Part shown: piece by piece, positions 47,383-58,440 of the stretch
Layout: the number at the start of each line of letters is the position of its first letter
Numbering within the stretch: the first letter of the stretch is position 1
NCBI GenBank assembly: GCA_963932465.1
Contig: OZ010787.1
Coordinates: 15,364,926-15,428,925 of the forward strand
Length of the DNA stretch: 64,000 nucleotides
Reading direction: 5' to 3'
Source of the DNA: Maratus speciosus
Lineage: Eukaryota > Arthropoda > Arachnida > Araneae > Salticidae
Translations under genes and position numbers: made by a program
The notes under the pieces: generated by a model
Database searches by the model: none
Seen by the model: only the letters and a program-made list of their open reading frames with translations
What the model was told of the DNA's origin: nothing

Positions 47383-47990
47383 CAGTGGTGTATCTAGATT
47401 CATCATTTCGGAGGGGGTAAGCTTAGTCTATGGGGCTGAGATACAGTAAAAGTTTCTAAGACGGAATCGCAAGAAACTGAGAAAATTCCGCTTTAAACAG
47501 GTTTTATATCTTATTAGCAGGTAACGCATCTATTATACGATCAAATCTGCTAAAATGAAATCGCATGGGACAGGAGAAAATGTCGTTTTAAGCAGGTTTT
47601 TGTCTTCACAAGTATAATTACATCGTTATACAGCCTTTTTTTAAACAGAATATTGAAAATTATCTACTAAAAGGTATTTAATAAATAGTAAATAAAACTG
47701 AAACAATCAGTAAATTTAAAATTATATAAGAGCATTTTCAATCTACCCCACCTCCCTCAACACATTCTCGAACTCATTTTGGAGCACATACATGCACGGC
47801 ATTTGTGAAATAACACACTTTCTAAGAAGAAAACCTGTCTAAAATGGAATATTTTTTTCTGGTTCATTTTGAATTTTATCTTAGCAAGTTTCATTACATT
47901 TTGCTAAACTTTTGTAATTAAACTTGTTATCTTCCACAAATTTCGGAGGGGGCTGAAGCCCCATCAGCCCACCCCCTAGATACGCCACTG
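47383..47990. mobile_element. hAT MITE, 608 bp
   Basis: Ends CAGTGGTGTATCTAG and CTAGATACGCCACTG. Flanks GGCGCGAC and GGCACGAC are an 8-bp duplication with one mismatch. Just inside both ends is TTTCGGAGGGGG. The interior has repeated phrases such as TTTAAACAGGTTTT and TTAGCAGGTAA, also seen at 33280-33540. It lies within the 45911-50952 element. Confidence 0.75.
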
Positions 47991-48219
47991 GGCACGACTA
48001 CCAACACAAACATCTTATTTTGATTGTTACAAGAAATTATATATACACATATCGAGAATGTTTTTTCAAAATGAAAGTACATATATTTTTTGTTTCAAAG
48101 TTTCACCGTCCCTTAACCCATACCCGAATACAAATTTCTGATTAAGGACTTCTTCCTTTTAAAAACTTGTTTCGACATTTTTAATTTTTTTTCTTTTCTT
48201 TTTCTTTTCTTTTTTTTTT

Positions 48220-48440
48220 TTTTTTTGAATTGGATAGCTGAGGTTTATCTCTTCATCTCTCCTCTTTTTACTTTTTCGATTTTGGTTGCAGATATTTTTT
48301 TAGAATGACACTTTCATTTTCGGAACCGGTTTCGGAAGTGAAAGTAACTTAATAAAAAATATCTGCAACCAAAATCGAAAAAGTAAAAAAAAAAAAAAGA
48401 GCGATGTAGAGATCGAATGCAGCTATCCAATGCAAAAAAA
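48220..48440. repeat. Inverted repeat with GATATTTTTT centre
   Basis: TACTTTTTCGATTTTGGTTG at 48270 is answered by CAACCAAAATCGAAAAAGTA at 48367, and TTGGATAGCTG by CAGCTATCCAA further out. Arms about 90 bp with homopolymer slippage. Confidence 0.75.
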
Positions 48441-48836
48441 TATTTAAAAATTCCGAGGTGCAAACGAGATATTAGAAAATAACCTCCCCATAGGGTTAGC
48501 ATTAGTTCGCGAGTGTCTTCGCCTGTAGGGAGCCTTACACGTCGGTTAATGTTACACCAATGGGAAGGTTCTTTTCTAATATATCGTTTGCATTTACACA
48601 TTTTAATTTTATTTATTTATTTATTTTTTTTTTTTTTGGATGGCTGAGGTCCATGGTCTACATTCATCCGCTGCAGAATGTAAGCTTGAAATAAGCTAAA
48701 TTTTAAAAAAAATGGCAGAATTCTCCATTTAAGACAATTTTTAAACATACTCAGAAGCAATAAAATAATACAACAATTAAGAAATATTAGTTATTCAAAA
48801 ATAGATTTCTACCAACATTTAACAAAATTGACAATT

Positions 48837-48872
<36 letters not shown>

Positions 48873-49439
48873 CCCGCCACAGGGTCTCTGATCCTTTTTG
48901 GATAAATTAAAAACACGTGAATGTAAAAAGAAAATTAAAGAAAAAGAATTAAAAATTCTTTGCCTCAGTATGAGTTGAGGAAGGCAAGGCAGTTTTTTAT
49001 CTTTTCATTTTTAACAATCAGAAATGAAGAAAGTTTCGTTTAAAATTAATTTTCAAAATCCAGACAGAGGTGGTGGCCCTTCCTGGCCCCTTCCCAGCCA
49101 GCATCCCTAAAGGGGATTTTTCGTTTTTTTTTTTGTTTTTTTTTTTTGTTTTTTTTTTAATGTATTTTGGCTGTCTATCATCAACCGGAATTCTTTCAGG
49201 AATATTAAAAAAAATCTGCGTGGAACGGGGAAAAAACAAATTAATTGGTAAATTCAACTCGCGTAAATTTATTCCTCCAAACAACGATAAACAGCCTGGC
49301 GATCCAAGAATATACTTCAGCAGTAAACAAATAATTAAATCCGAAAAAGGATTTTCTGCGCGCCAAACTCATCGCTATATCTCCCAGTATGGAAATCCTA
49401 CAACGTCAAAGTCGGTAAAAAGGCTCGCTCAGTATAATC

Positions 49440-50725
49440 ACCATTGACAACTAAGGTCTTCCCCAAGATTAGGCTTTCTTTCAGAACGAAAATTTCCATC
49501 AATCATTTTCGAACCACAATTGAAAAAATATGTATAATAATTGAAATTTACGAGAAATATTAATTAAATGTATGTTTTGTAGCTTTTTTAACTACGAAAT
49601 TTTGCGTGTTTAAATATATAATGAAAAGGGAAAAAAAAACGCATATTTATATGTCTATAGACCAGAATTTTTTTGTTGTTATTTAAAATTATTTACCGTT
49701 ATTTCAATGAATATCTAAAATTTTTAACAGAGAAATAAATTAAAATAAGTGAACAAATACATTATTTTCATTTTCTTTTCTCATTCAAATACTTCAAATA
49801 TTTCATGGTTTATTAAAAATATGCTTTTATATTTTTAATATGATTTTTTAAAGTCTGGGATTCTTGATTTTAAATTAGAATAAGTGTCTACGTAGTAATT
49901 TCTTTTGGAAATCAACTTTTTTTCTTGTTTAATATTTTTATATAATGCAGTTTAATTATATAAATGCAATTTTAACTGTGAATCTTTGCATGCTTATATA
50001 TTTAATGAAAAGTAAAGATGAAATAAAATAATAATAATAATAACAACTAAAAAAAAGTCAATTGGAACTTTTATAGACCATAAAATTAAGCTAATTTTAT
50101 AATTTATTTACTATTATTTACATAAATAAGCTACTATTTTTCAAAGTGAAATAAAAGTATCATTTTTTACAAACTAGTTTTTTTAACTTTTGAATTTTTT
50201 AAAATCTTGGATTCTTATGATTATAGTTAGAATAACTGTCTTTGTGCTTAAAAATAAGTTCTAAAAAGATATTGAATTGTTGAAAATAGTTATTATGTAG
50301 GTAATAATTACAAAACCAAAAATCCGGAAAAAAAAGTCATATTAAGAATTTAAAAAAGTGTATTAAAAAATCATCAAATATTCGAAATACTTTCATATAG
50401 AAAGAAAATTAAAATAATATAATTATTCATGCATTTATATCACATGTTTTAATTTATTTTTCTGTGAAAAATAGTAGATTATTCATTGAAATAACTGTAA
50501 ATAATTTTAAATAACAACAAAAAAATTCTGACCTATGGACATATAAATATGCGTTTTTTTTTAACTTTTCATGATATATTTAAACATGCAAAATTTCGTA
50601 GTTAAAAAAGCACTTATATACTACAAAACATACATTTAATTTATATTTTTCGTAAATTTCAATTATTATACATATTTTTTCAATTGCGATTCGAAAATGA
50701 TTGATAAAAATTTTCATTCCGAAAA
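49440..50725. repeat. 1.2-kb palindrome in the right arm
   Basis: 49480-49770 and 50460-50725 are reverse complements through TTTACGAGAAATATTAATTA, TATGTCTATAGACCAGAATT and TTATTTAAAATTATTTACCG, with the inner arms at about 49780-50080 and 50110-50440 also pairing in places. The centre is near 50100. Confidence 0.7.
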
Positions 50726-51036
50726 ACAAGTCAGAGCCGGATTCGAACCAGGGTAGAAAAATCTCCAATCCCGCTTGCCAAAGAAGCAAATTTATCTGAT
50801 TATAAACTGTAGCTTAAACTTTGCGACTTATTTTCTCAAGACCCCCTAGGGAATGCGCTTTATGGTGGTCATATATTTATATACTAACTATATTCTATCG
50901 ATAAACAAATGTTCATCGCATTCGGTGGCACTAACCTCGGACCCTCTCCTTGTTAAACAAAGAAATATAAATCTTAGTTTCCATAATGCTACACATATTA
51001 TTTATTAAGGTTATTCTTTTTTTTTCTATTCCTTAG

Positions 51037-51169
51037 GCTCATGAGCATTTATGGTTAGATTGCGCACAGCGACTCACAAATATCATACAACAAATTATAG
51101 AATTTGCAAAGATGATTCCAGGTTTCATGAAACTATCGCAAGACGACCAAATAGTACTATTAAAATCAG
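51037..51169 (+). CDS. Hr3: HR3 nuclear receptor, LBD helices 3-5 exon
   Basis: A 133-base exon (44 codons plus one base) between acceptor TTCTATTCCTTAG and donor CAG|GTTAGT. It encodes [40 protein letters not shown] and LKS. This is the nuclear-receptor LBD signature: helix 3 ends in EFAK with the coactivator-clamp lysine, then [16 protein letters not shown] across helices 4-5. LWLDCAQ(R/E)L and SQDDQI are specific to the HR3/ROR group and nearly identical to insect HR3. In family members this surface forms the AF-2 groove with helix 12. The final G joins GT of the next exon to code Gly. Confidence 0.92.
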
Positions 51170-51784
51170 GTTAGTAGAATATTAAGAGATGCAATACATA
51201 AATTTTCAATAAATTTATTTCTCAGTTTTACATAAGTATGTCACCAAAAAGGATTTAATATTTTGTTGACATTAATATCTATGTTATAATATAAATTTTT
51301 ATACTTGTTTAATAATTACTGGCGATTTTACACCCAGTTTCCAGAAAAAGAAAATAATCTATATATTCGATTTTACAGCGTCTTCCATAGAAGCAGTCTA
51401 AAGTCAATGCTTCAAATCATTCAGACCATCTTTAAGGTAGATCGCTATAAAGTAAAAAGGTCTAGTTCTAATAATTGTTATTAATCTTCCAGCATTCTGT
51501 AGTATTTTAGAATTCCCAAAACTTTGGAAACATCTCTCGTAATATTGGAAGGAGATGGGGGGAAAAATCCCTGTCGGCTTGACCTACAGGCACAGGTAGA
51601 TTTCGAATTTAACTACTAATTTCACCAGCAAAAACTAAACAAAGATTAGAGATAAACCGAGTTTAACAATTTTATCTGGTCGCTTTTGAAGAGTTTTAAT
51701 GTCATTTTTCTGTAAGAGTAGGTTTTATCAGAAAAATGTTAATGGGATTTTTTTTCTTCTACAACCACTCTTTTTTCTTTTTTT
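51170..51784. other. HR3 intron 3, 5' part
   Basis: AT-rich; no repeat or gene recognised. Confidence 0.5.
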
Positions 51785-52260
51785 TCTGTAAGAGTTGGTC
51801 CTATCAAAAACTTGTCAATATAAAAGTTGTAGATAACATTAAGAATATTTATAATAAATTCAAGCGGATTTGATAGCTTGTAAATTGACAAAGTTATGAA
51901 TTTTTTTCCTCTTCACCCTCCCTTTTTTTGTTGTTTTTATTATTATTATTATTATTTTGCTGTAAGGAGTTGGTCATATCAAAAACTTGTCAATATAAAT
52001 GTTGTATATAACATTAAGAATATTTATAATAAATTTAATTGCATTTGATATCTTCTGAATTGACGAAGTTATGATTTTTATTCTTCTTATAACCCTATTT
52101 TTTGCACCCCTTGAGCTCATTTTTAATGATATCAAGAATTTGTCAAACGTAAATTTTTGGCCCTTTTCCTAGAAGTAATAATAACTTTAACCTGATTTGA
52201 TATTTATCATAATTAAGAAGTTTTGGGGTTTTTTCTGTTTTCACAAAACCCCTCCCCATT
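51785..52260 (+). repeat. ~175-bp direct repeat, two to three units
   Basis: TGTAAGAGTTGGTCCTATCA to AACATTAAGAATATTTATAA at 51785-51930 recurs at 51960-52100 (TGTAAGGAGTTGGTCATATC ...). A more diverged third unit follows to about 52260. Confidence 0.65.
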
Positions 52261-53364
52261 TCCCCCCCTTTGGTCAGATTTTGCAAATTAACGAACTTGT
52301 CCAAGAATTTCTGACCCTTGATTTTATGTATCAGTTTGGAAGAGATTTGTGAAAAATTATGGAAGCTATCATGCCCATAAAAAACTGATATATATAGATA
52401 GATAAATGGATAGATAGATATACATAGATTTGAACTAGGGGTGGTTTTGTGTTCTATGGGTCATGATTGGCGTATATCTGCAAAAATTTTCAGAAATTCA
52501 AACACAGGGGAGGTAGTATTTCTCACGAAAGCTACCTTAAAATGTTATGCTACCCTTTAGCACTAAACGAAGAACTTAAATTGTTTTTCACAGTGTCAGT
52601 TTGCACAAACCATAAGTTTGTTTGTGTATATTTAAATAATCATGTTCTACCATCCTGATTATATAATTAGCTCCCAATGGAATCAAATTTTAATAATAAT
52701 TATACAAAAGCTAATTTACATTGCAACCTTTTAAACTGTCAAATTTTCATCAGAAACAAAACTTTCCAATTGTAAATGAAATTATATTTTTGCCCATGAC
52801 TTCTTAGTTATAGTTTACTTTTCTGATTATTTTCATCATAATTTATTTTCCCATGATTGTTTAAATAACCAAGTGCAAAGCCTCATAATCATATAAAGTA
52901 TATTTTATGGAAAATATCATTATTTATTTACCATTATATATATGAAATACTAATAAATACTTTTCATATATTCCTCTCCATTTATCACAAGAAAAATAAA
53001 TTGCAAATATTTTGATTCTCATTAATTACCCACCAAAAAAATGTGTTGTCTATCTTAATTGGTATAATTCCCAGATGAATAATAAAGCAAAATATTACTT
53101 TTATGTAAAACATTATTGAAAATTAAACTTAATTATCTGAACCTGCGGGGAACACTAAGATACGCTTGGTTAAAATTAGCTTTATGTTGTTGTTAAAATT
53201 AGCTTAGCACTGTACAGTAGCAATCACGAAATTATGGTACAAACTTCAATCGTTTCGTAGACTTCTAAGTATTCTGCAGATTGCATGATTCACTGTCCAA
53301 CTTCACAGACTTTAGACTTCAACAAAGCAATTCCTTGTATAGGTGCAGGATTAGTTGAAAAAAA
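52261..53364. other. Unassigned intron DNA
   Basis: Short GATA-type run near 52390-52425; otherwise nothing recognised. Confidence 0.45.
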
Positions 53365-53515
53365 GTTCTATATACCCTGATAGGTTGAAATCTGTTTTCG
53401 AGAATGTTCTATGTATCCTGATTGGTTGAAATCTGTTTTCGAGAATGTTCTATGTATCCTGATTGGTTGAAATCTGTTTTTGAGAATGTTCTATGTTCTC
53501 TGATTGGTTAAATCA
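53365..53515 (+). repeat. 41-bp minisatellite, 3.7 copies
   Basis: Units of GTTCTATGTATCCTGATTGG followed by TTGAAATCTGTTTTCGAGAAT start at 53365, 53406, 53447 and 53488. The middle two differ at one or two positions, the outer ones slightly more. Confidence 0.9.
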
Positions 53516-54049
53516 TGTATCTCAGATTCTATTAGGAATTTCTAAAAAATGCTTTCAGATTCTGAAAGCTAATTTTTTCGCCAAACATTGCCAAATTTGG
53601 CAGCATTTCTTTATATGGTGCCAAGCATGTGTTTTGGCATTAGTCTTGAAAGTCGATTTTCCCACCAAATATCGCCAAATTTGGTGAAATGTTGCCAACT
53701 TTGCGGCTTTTACTCCCAACTGTTCAACAATTTAATAACTGTTTCAACCTTCATTCCCATTGAAATGCATTGACCTGTAATGAACCCAAAATGACCCACT
53801 AATCAAATTTTCCAAAACATATGACCTAGCCCAATGGTCTTTCTTCTCATACCCCAAACTGGTAGGATAAAAAATTTAATCGAAATAGTTAGAGCCCTTT
53901 TTTAGATAAAATTTGCACACACACAGACACAAGATTTGCTATTATAATATATGATATGCAATAAATGACAGAACAAGTAATTTTAAAAATTGTATTTTAG
54001 TAATTTTCTGTATATTTTCCATTTTATCATAAAGTAACTCCAGCTCGGA

Positions 54050-54440
54050 AAACCTCGTGTAAGTCTGTGGGCCCGACTCTTTCATAGGTGTTCAGTTCTT
54101 GCAGGCTGTCAGGATGTACTGGGTCGGGAACCAAGAGAAGGAACCATTTGGCTCTTTTGGCTGAGTGGTGGGGATTGTCGTATGCGACCATTTCATCTTC
54201 TTTTGGGAATAACCAGTGTCACGTGTGTTGAGCAGTGTGCCGGTCTGACTGGAGTTTTTGTGAGGAGTGGCCCTGGCAGGCCATTCCTGGCGGCAACCTT
54301 CAGGACGCATCACGGGGTTTGGCCTCCGGGTCGTTCCGAGCAGGGACAAATGGGCCTGCAAGGGCCTGGGACCGGGAGATGGGACCATGTCTTTACATGT
54401 TTCTTAATTACACATATCAGGATAGTACACGGTTCAGCAT
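54050..54440. other. GC-rich island of unknown origin
   Basis: About 390 bp clearly richer in G and C than the flanks (for example GGCCTGCAAGGGCCTGGGAC). Open frames of 98 codons on the minus strand (54092-54388) and 86 and 71 on the plus strand overlap it. The minus-strand peptide is Pro/Thr/Lys-rich without a recognised domain. Likely a retroposed or transposon-derived fragment; a host exon is not supported. Confidence 0.4.
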
Positions 54441-54798
54441 GAGTTTATAATGATAATTAATGAATTGTTTTAATAAATAATTTGCTCCAGTACTAATTTT
54501 TTATTCGACTATATAGACATTTTGCTCAGATTTAGATGGATTGGGTGAATTGTAAGGTAGGTTACATGAATCAGTTAGTAAAAACAGTAGTGGGTCTGAA
54601 TCTGATTTGACAAATAGGAAAAAAACTCCAACAACTTATTTCATTTGCATTTTATTATGAATAAAACTACATTTTCATACATTTTAATAGGATTTTTTAA
54701 AACTCCATAATCAGTTTACTTATATTACTTAATTGCAATTCTATTTATAGCTTTAATTTGAAATGTTTTCATACTGTCTTAATATTTTTTTTTTTCAG

Positions 54799-54906
54799 GT
54801 GGTTTTGAATTAAGTATCATTCGTATGAGTAGGTATTATGATTTAAATACACGATCTGTTTTATATGGCGAGAGTTTACTTCCTCCAGAAGCTTTCATCA
54901 CATCAG
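54799..54906 (+). CDS. Hr3: HR3 nuclear receptor, LBD helix 5-6 exon
   Basis: A 108-base exon: GT completes Gly, then 35 codons GFELSIIRMSRYYDLNTRSV and LYGESLLPPEAFITS, then one base before donor GTACGT. The acceptor is a long T run ending TTTTTTTCAG. It covers helix 5, the beta turn and the start of helix 6; insect HR3 has FELAIxRMSR, VLYGDVMLPQEAF and TS at the same places. The next exon should begin with two bases completing a codon that starts with G (Asp or Gly is expected from the family) and encode helices 6-10; it was not found in the remaining 9 kb. Confidence 0.9.
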
Positions 54907-55086
54907 GTACGTACACGAAACTTTAATTAATCTTAAATATGTTTGTATTCATCTTTGAGATAACAGATATTCTGTGTGCATTGAAAGATTGAAACAATCA
55001 AAAAGTTACTAAGTTTACCTTTTTCACTGACCTAAAATTGTTTGTTAAAATCAGAGGGGATTAGGTCCACGAAATTCAATTTTTGT

Positions 55087-55307
55087 TTAACTCCTTGAAG
55101 GGCACCGGTATATTATATATACCACTTAATTTTAATTGCTAAATGCCTAACGGGCACCAGAATTTAAAAAAAAAAATTTTTGCCTTATGTAATGTACGTG
55201 AATATAAGCTCTTACTTATTTTCATATAATTTTTCACCCAAATCCTGGTGTAAATAAATTATTTTAACATTTTTGCATCAGGAGTTCTTTGCCCCTGAAA
55301 GGGTTAA
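55087..55307. mobile_element. TTAA-flanked, piggyBac-like MITE
   Basis: TTAA-CTCCTTGAAGGGCA on the left and TGCCCCTGAAAGGG-TTAA (with one base inserted) on the right, about 221 bp. A further GGGCAC block lies near 55149. Confidence 0.55.
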
Positions 55308-55569
55308 AATAGCATACAGAATGTCACCTTTCATCGTTGTCTGTTAGCTAATTCTTAAGCCCTTTGCTTAATTTTTAATCTTTTACCACCGGTTTTTCAA
55401 AACAGAAAATTTCCTGTAATTGAATTGCGAAAATGCTCTGATTAAATAAGGTAAACTTTACAATAAAAAATAGCTGGTGGGAATAATGAAGGATTCTGAG
55501 TACCTTAAGTGGCACGCATACCGGTCGCTCATCCCCATGGGGTAAACCGCTATTCATAGGGGTATAGTC

Positions 55570-56013
55570 GCTGCCATCGAAATACTCACGGTTAGAGGAC
55601 ACAAGTTGTGAGGTCATCACTAATCGACCGACTTCTCACTGCTGTTGGAATTCACACTGGAAAATTTTGAATAGCAATTTTATTTTATTTTATTTGTGGA
55701 ATATCTATCACCTTATAAAACAATAACTATTTAAACTTACTGGTGAAAATTCAGAATCCCTAAATAAAAATTCAGCCAGATGCGGAATGCCACAGTGTTG
55801 CCCGCATCTGGCTGGTTTTTTATCAAGGATTCCAAATTCTCACCAGTAAGTTTAAATAGTTATTATTGTTTTATAAGATGATAAATATTCCACAAATAAA
55901 AGAAAAATAACAATTCAAAATTTACTGGTGTGAATTCCAACACTAGCGAGAAGTCTGTCGATTAGTGATGACGTCACAACTCGTGTCCTCTGGCCTTGAG
56001 TATTTCAATGACA
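55570..56013. repeat. 444-bp palindrome with GCCAGATGCGG loop
   Basis: Left arm 55570-55785 and right arm 55797-56013 pair through TGCTGTTGGAATTCACA, ATTTTGAAT, AACTATTTAAACTTACTGGT and GCCAGATGCGG/CCGCATCTGGC. Only about 15 bases separate the arms. Confidence 0.85.
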
Positions 56014-56134
56014 GCAGTAAAGTTCAAATATTAAAAATGTTTCAAATGTTGTTTTCTATCGTTATCAAAAGACATTTGCATCAAAATAGTTAATTTTGTA
56101 AAAGTTACGTAAATGTAAATGTTTAATCGGTCCA

Positions 56135-56300
56135 TGGGTCCTATAAGTTATACTTAGAAAACTTTTCTTCATGCTCCAACAAGTAAAACAGCGAAATTTT
56201 CATTTTTGTATGAATAAAACTTACCGGATTATGATACTTTGAATTTCAATGAATTTTCAGCATTTCCTGTCACTACAAACGTGTTTTTCTGTTTGCAAGC
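56135..56300. repeat. Half-copy of the 11555-11815 hairpin family
   Basis: GGTCCTATAAGTTATACTTA and ACTTACCGGATTATGATACT align with the left half of the 11555 hairpin. The right half is missing. Confidence 0.5.
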
Positions 56301-56359
56301 TATTTTCAGGAAATTCTGTGCACAAACTGCAAAATAACAGTTAAAAAAAAACAACAACT

Positions 56360-56924
56360 TTAACCCCTTTACGGTCGCTTAATATTTGGAAAAACCCTCA
56401 AAAAAGTACCTATTTATTTTATTACAGAAATTGAATAATTATAAGTTTTCTAAATAAAATATGCAATTAGTTTATTTTTAAGGCGAAAAAAAAAGATGTT
56501 ATAGAACAAATTCTTATTTGTCAGAAAGCCATCATACGAGAATTCTGTGTCTTAATGTTTGTTTTACACCGTACAAATCAATGCGAATAAAACCTTTATT
56601 TTTCGCATCTTAGATCTTTATTTATCATCATCACACACATTTTTACAAATAATATTTGAAATAATATATATACATTAAATTTTGATTATTAATAATTTTT
56701 TGAGTGTTACATATTTTAAAACATGCAATACATTACAGTCAGCGCAAAAGCCAAACCCAAACAGCAATATTCAAAGACTTTGCACCGAAATGCCAGTTAA
56801 ATTTTTCTGGTTTCAGAAGTTTTTTCCAGCAATAAATCTCCACCCCAGAAATATGATGGGAGCGAGAAATAACGAACGATACCTCAGCCCGTGATATTGA
56901 CGGGAGCGAGAATTAAGGGGTTAA
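56360..56924. mobile_element. piggyBac-like MITE with TTAACCCCTTTACGG end
   Basis: TTAA-CCCCTTTACGGTCGC on the left and GGAGCGAGAATTAAGGGG-TTAA on the right, about 565 bp. CCC-initial TIRs with a TTAA target are the piggyBac form. An inner duplicate of GACGGGAGCGAGAA appears as GATGGGAGCGAGAAAT near 56860. Confidence 0.65.
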
Positions 56925-56944
56925 AAGTAAACATTCATCATGTA

Positions 56945-57740
56945 CAGTTGTGGAAATGAAAAAAGTAAACACACCCTACTAACTCTGCAACAAATTATTC
57001 TGGTACCAAATGATTGGAAATAAAGTCTGCTTTTAAATGATGTACATAAAATTTGCTTAGGGGGCTATCTACATATCAAAACGAACCCAAACATGAATAG
57101 AAATGTAAAAATATCAACGTTAAAAGCACCAATAATTTTAAATTTTAAGCATACCAGTTTCAGTAGCATATAGTATACCATTCTCAGTGTTGTGTGAGGA
57201 TGATAAGCTATATGCTACCTAAACCGGTATGCTTAAAATTTAAAATTATTGGTGCTTTTAACGTTGATATTTTTACATTTCTATTATATTGCACCAAACT
57301 CCATCTTAATAATTATTGAACCCAAACTTTTTTTTTTGCAATAGTAATACCCAAGTTTCACACCATAAGTTCTACATCCTTCAATTAGCCTAAAAACAAA
57401 TTTTCATAAAATTCGTATGATTAGTTTCAGAAAAATTAATTAATTAAAATGAGCATATTTTAGGGGGTTTACCAAAATTAAAGTTCGGTACTCGATTGTT
57501 GAAATGCTACAGAATGACTGTGTCATGTCTATTAATGTATTATTTCTTGCCATTACGACCATTTCACTCGCTTAATATGTTTCGACTATTGCCAGCCCAA
57601 ATGTCTCAATAAAATGAGTAAAATAATTTTTTTTCAAATTATGCTTTTTTTTGCACATCATAGACGGTCCCTTAAACCATCATTTTGACTTTTTCTAATC
57701 ATAATTCGAAAATTACTTGGAAGAAAAATTAGAAATTGAG
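56945..57740. mobile_element. Tc1-like element, second copy, truncated
   Basis: Begins TA-CAGTTGTGGAAATGAAAA, then AGTAAACACACCCTACTAACTC, and follows the terminal and subterminal sequence of the right half of 2139-3585 as far as TTACTTGGAAGAAAAATT. It is cut off where the TAGAGATGTGCC element starts. A 190-bp hairpin (57096-57285) is inserted in it. Confidence 0.6.
57096..57285. repeat. Near-perfect 190-bp hairpin
   Basis: Arms of about 80 bp starting AATAGAAATGTAAAAATATC and ending GATATTTTTACATTTCTATT, almost without mismatch, around a 30-base loop. Confidence 0.9.
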
Positions 57741-57766
57741 AATTCGAATAAAGCAAGGCACAATAT

Positions 57767-58230
57767 TAGAGATGTGCCATTTGTTGAGGAACGACTCCAA
57801 AGGAACGATTCCGGCAGTGAAACTGAAGGAACGATTCCATTCTGTAAAAAGGAATCGGTCCTTTTCGGAATGATTCCGAAAAGGAACGACTCCTCGGAAT
57901 CGGTCCTTTTCGGAACGGTTCCTCGGATTCGGTCCTTTTTGGAACGGTTCCTCTGATTCGTTCCTTTTTGGAACGGTTCCTCGGATTCAGTCCTTTTTGG
58001 AACGGTTCCTCGGATTCGGTCCTTTTTGGAACGGTTCCTCGGATTCGGTCCTTTTCGGAACGATTCCTCGGAATCGGTCCAAAATGTACCGACTCCGAAA
58101 AGGACCGATTCCTCGGAGTCGGTCCATTTCGGAATCGTTCCAAAAAGGACCGAATCCGAGGAACCGTTCCGAAAAGGACCGATTCCTCGGAGTCGGTCCG
58201 AAATGGACCGACGGTTCTTTTCTTGTAGAC
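57767..58230. mobile_element. hAT-like end with strand-switching 29-bp minisatellite
   Basis: Starts TAGAGATGTGCCATTTGTTG, a hAT-type terminus related to 14763. From 57912 six units of GGAACGGTTCCTCGGATTCG plus GTCCTTTTT repeat at exactly 29-bp steps (57912, 57941, 57970, 57999, 58028, 58057). After 58090 the same words continue as the reverse complement (AAAAGGACCGATTCCTCGGA). Several long open frames of RNRS/PIPR repeats are a by-product of the 29-bp period. No right terminus was fixed. Confidence 0.6.
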
Positions 58231-58334
58231 TGGCCAGTTTTAATAAATTAAAATACGCTATTTTATTTCAAAATAACAGATTTTGATTCTATTAAAGCTG
58301 ACTTTATTGTCAAAATATCCTTCTAATGTGTGTG

Positions 58335-58440
58335 CCCCCCCCCCCCCTCCTCAAAAAAAAGAAAAAAAAAGAAAAGTAAAGAAAGAAAGAAAAAAGAAAA
58401 GTAAAGAAAGAAAGAAAAAAGAAATTGAAGTGCGGGGCGG
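58335..58440. repeat. C run and purine-rich simple repeat
   Basis: A run of about 13 C precedes roughly 90 bases of AAAG/GAAA purine tract, in which GAAAAGTAAAGAAAGAAAGA is repeated once. Confidence 0.8.

Larger units (their letters stand above)
45911..50952. mobile_element. 5.04-kb DNA transposon with nested inverted repeats
   Basis: Outer ends CAAGGAGAGGGTCCGA and TCGGACCCTCTCCTTG are perfect 16-bp inverted repeats; pairing continues for about 200 bp through GAATGCGATGAACATTTGT and GGGGTCTTGAGAAAATAAGT. TTA flanks both sides (45908-45910, 50953-50955), a 3-bp target as in PIF/Harbinger. The left arm's inner part (46138-46170, CTTGGGAAGACCTTAGTTGT) is matched not next to the right TIR but at 49440-49475, because a 1.2-kb palindrome (49480-50725) lies between. 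No transposase frame survives. The right end is only 84 bp from the exon at 51037. Confidence 0.7.

Noticed and set aside
53365..53515. Regularly spaced repeats that might suggest a CRISPR array
   Set aside because: The units are contiguous without unique spacers, and the context is a eukaryotic intron. It is a minisatellite.
57766..58251. Several open frames of 80-125 codons with RNRS/PIPR repeats
   Set aside because: They arise from the 29-bp repeat unit lacking stops in several frames and from its reverse complement. There is no gene context.
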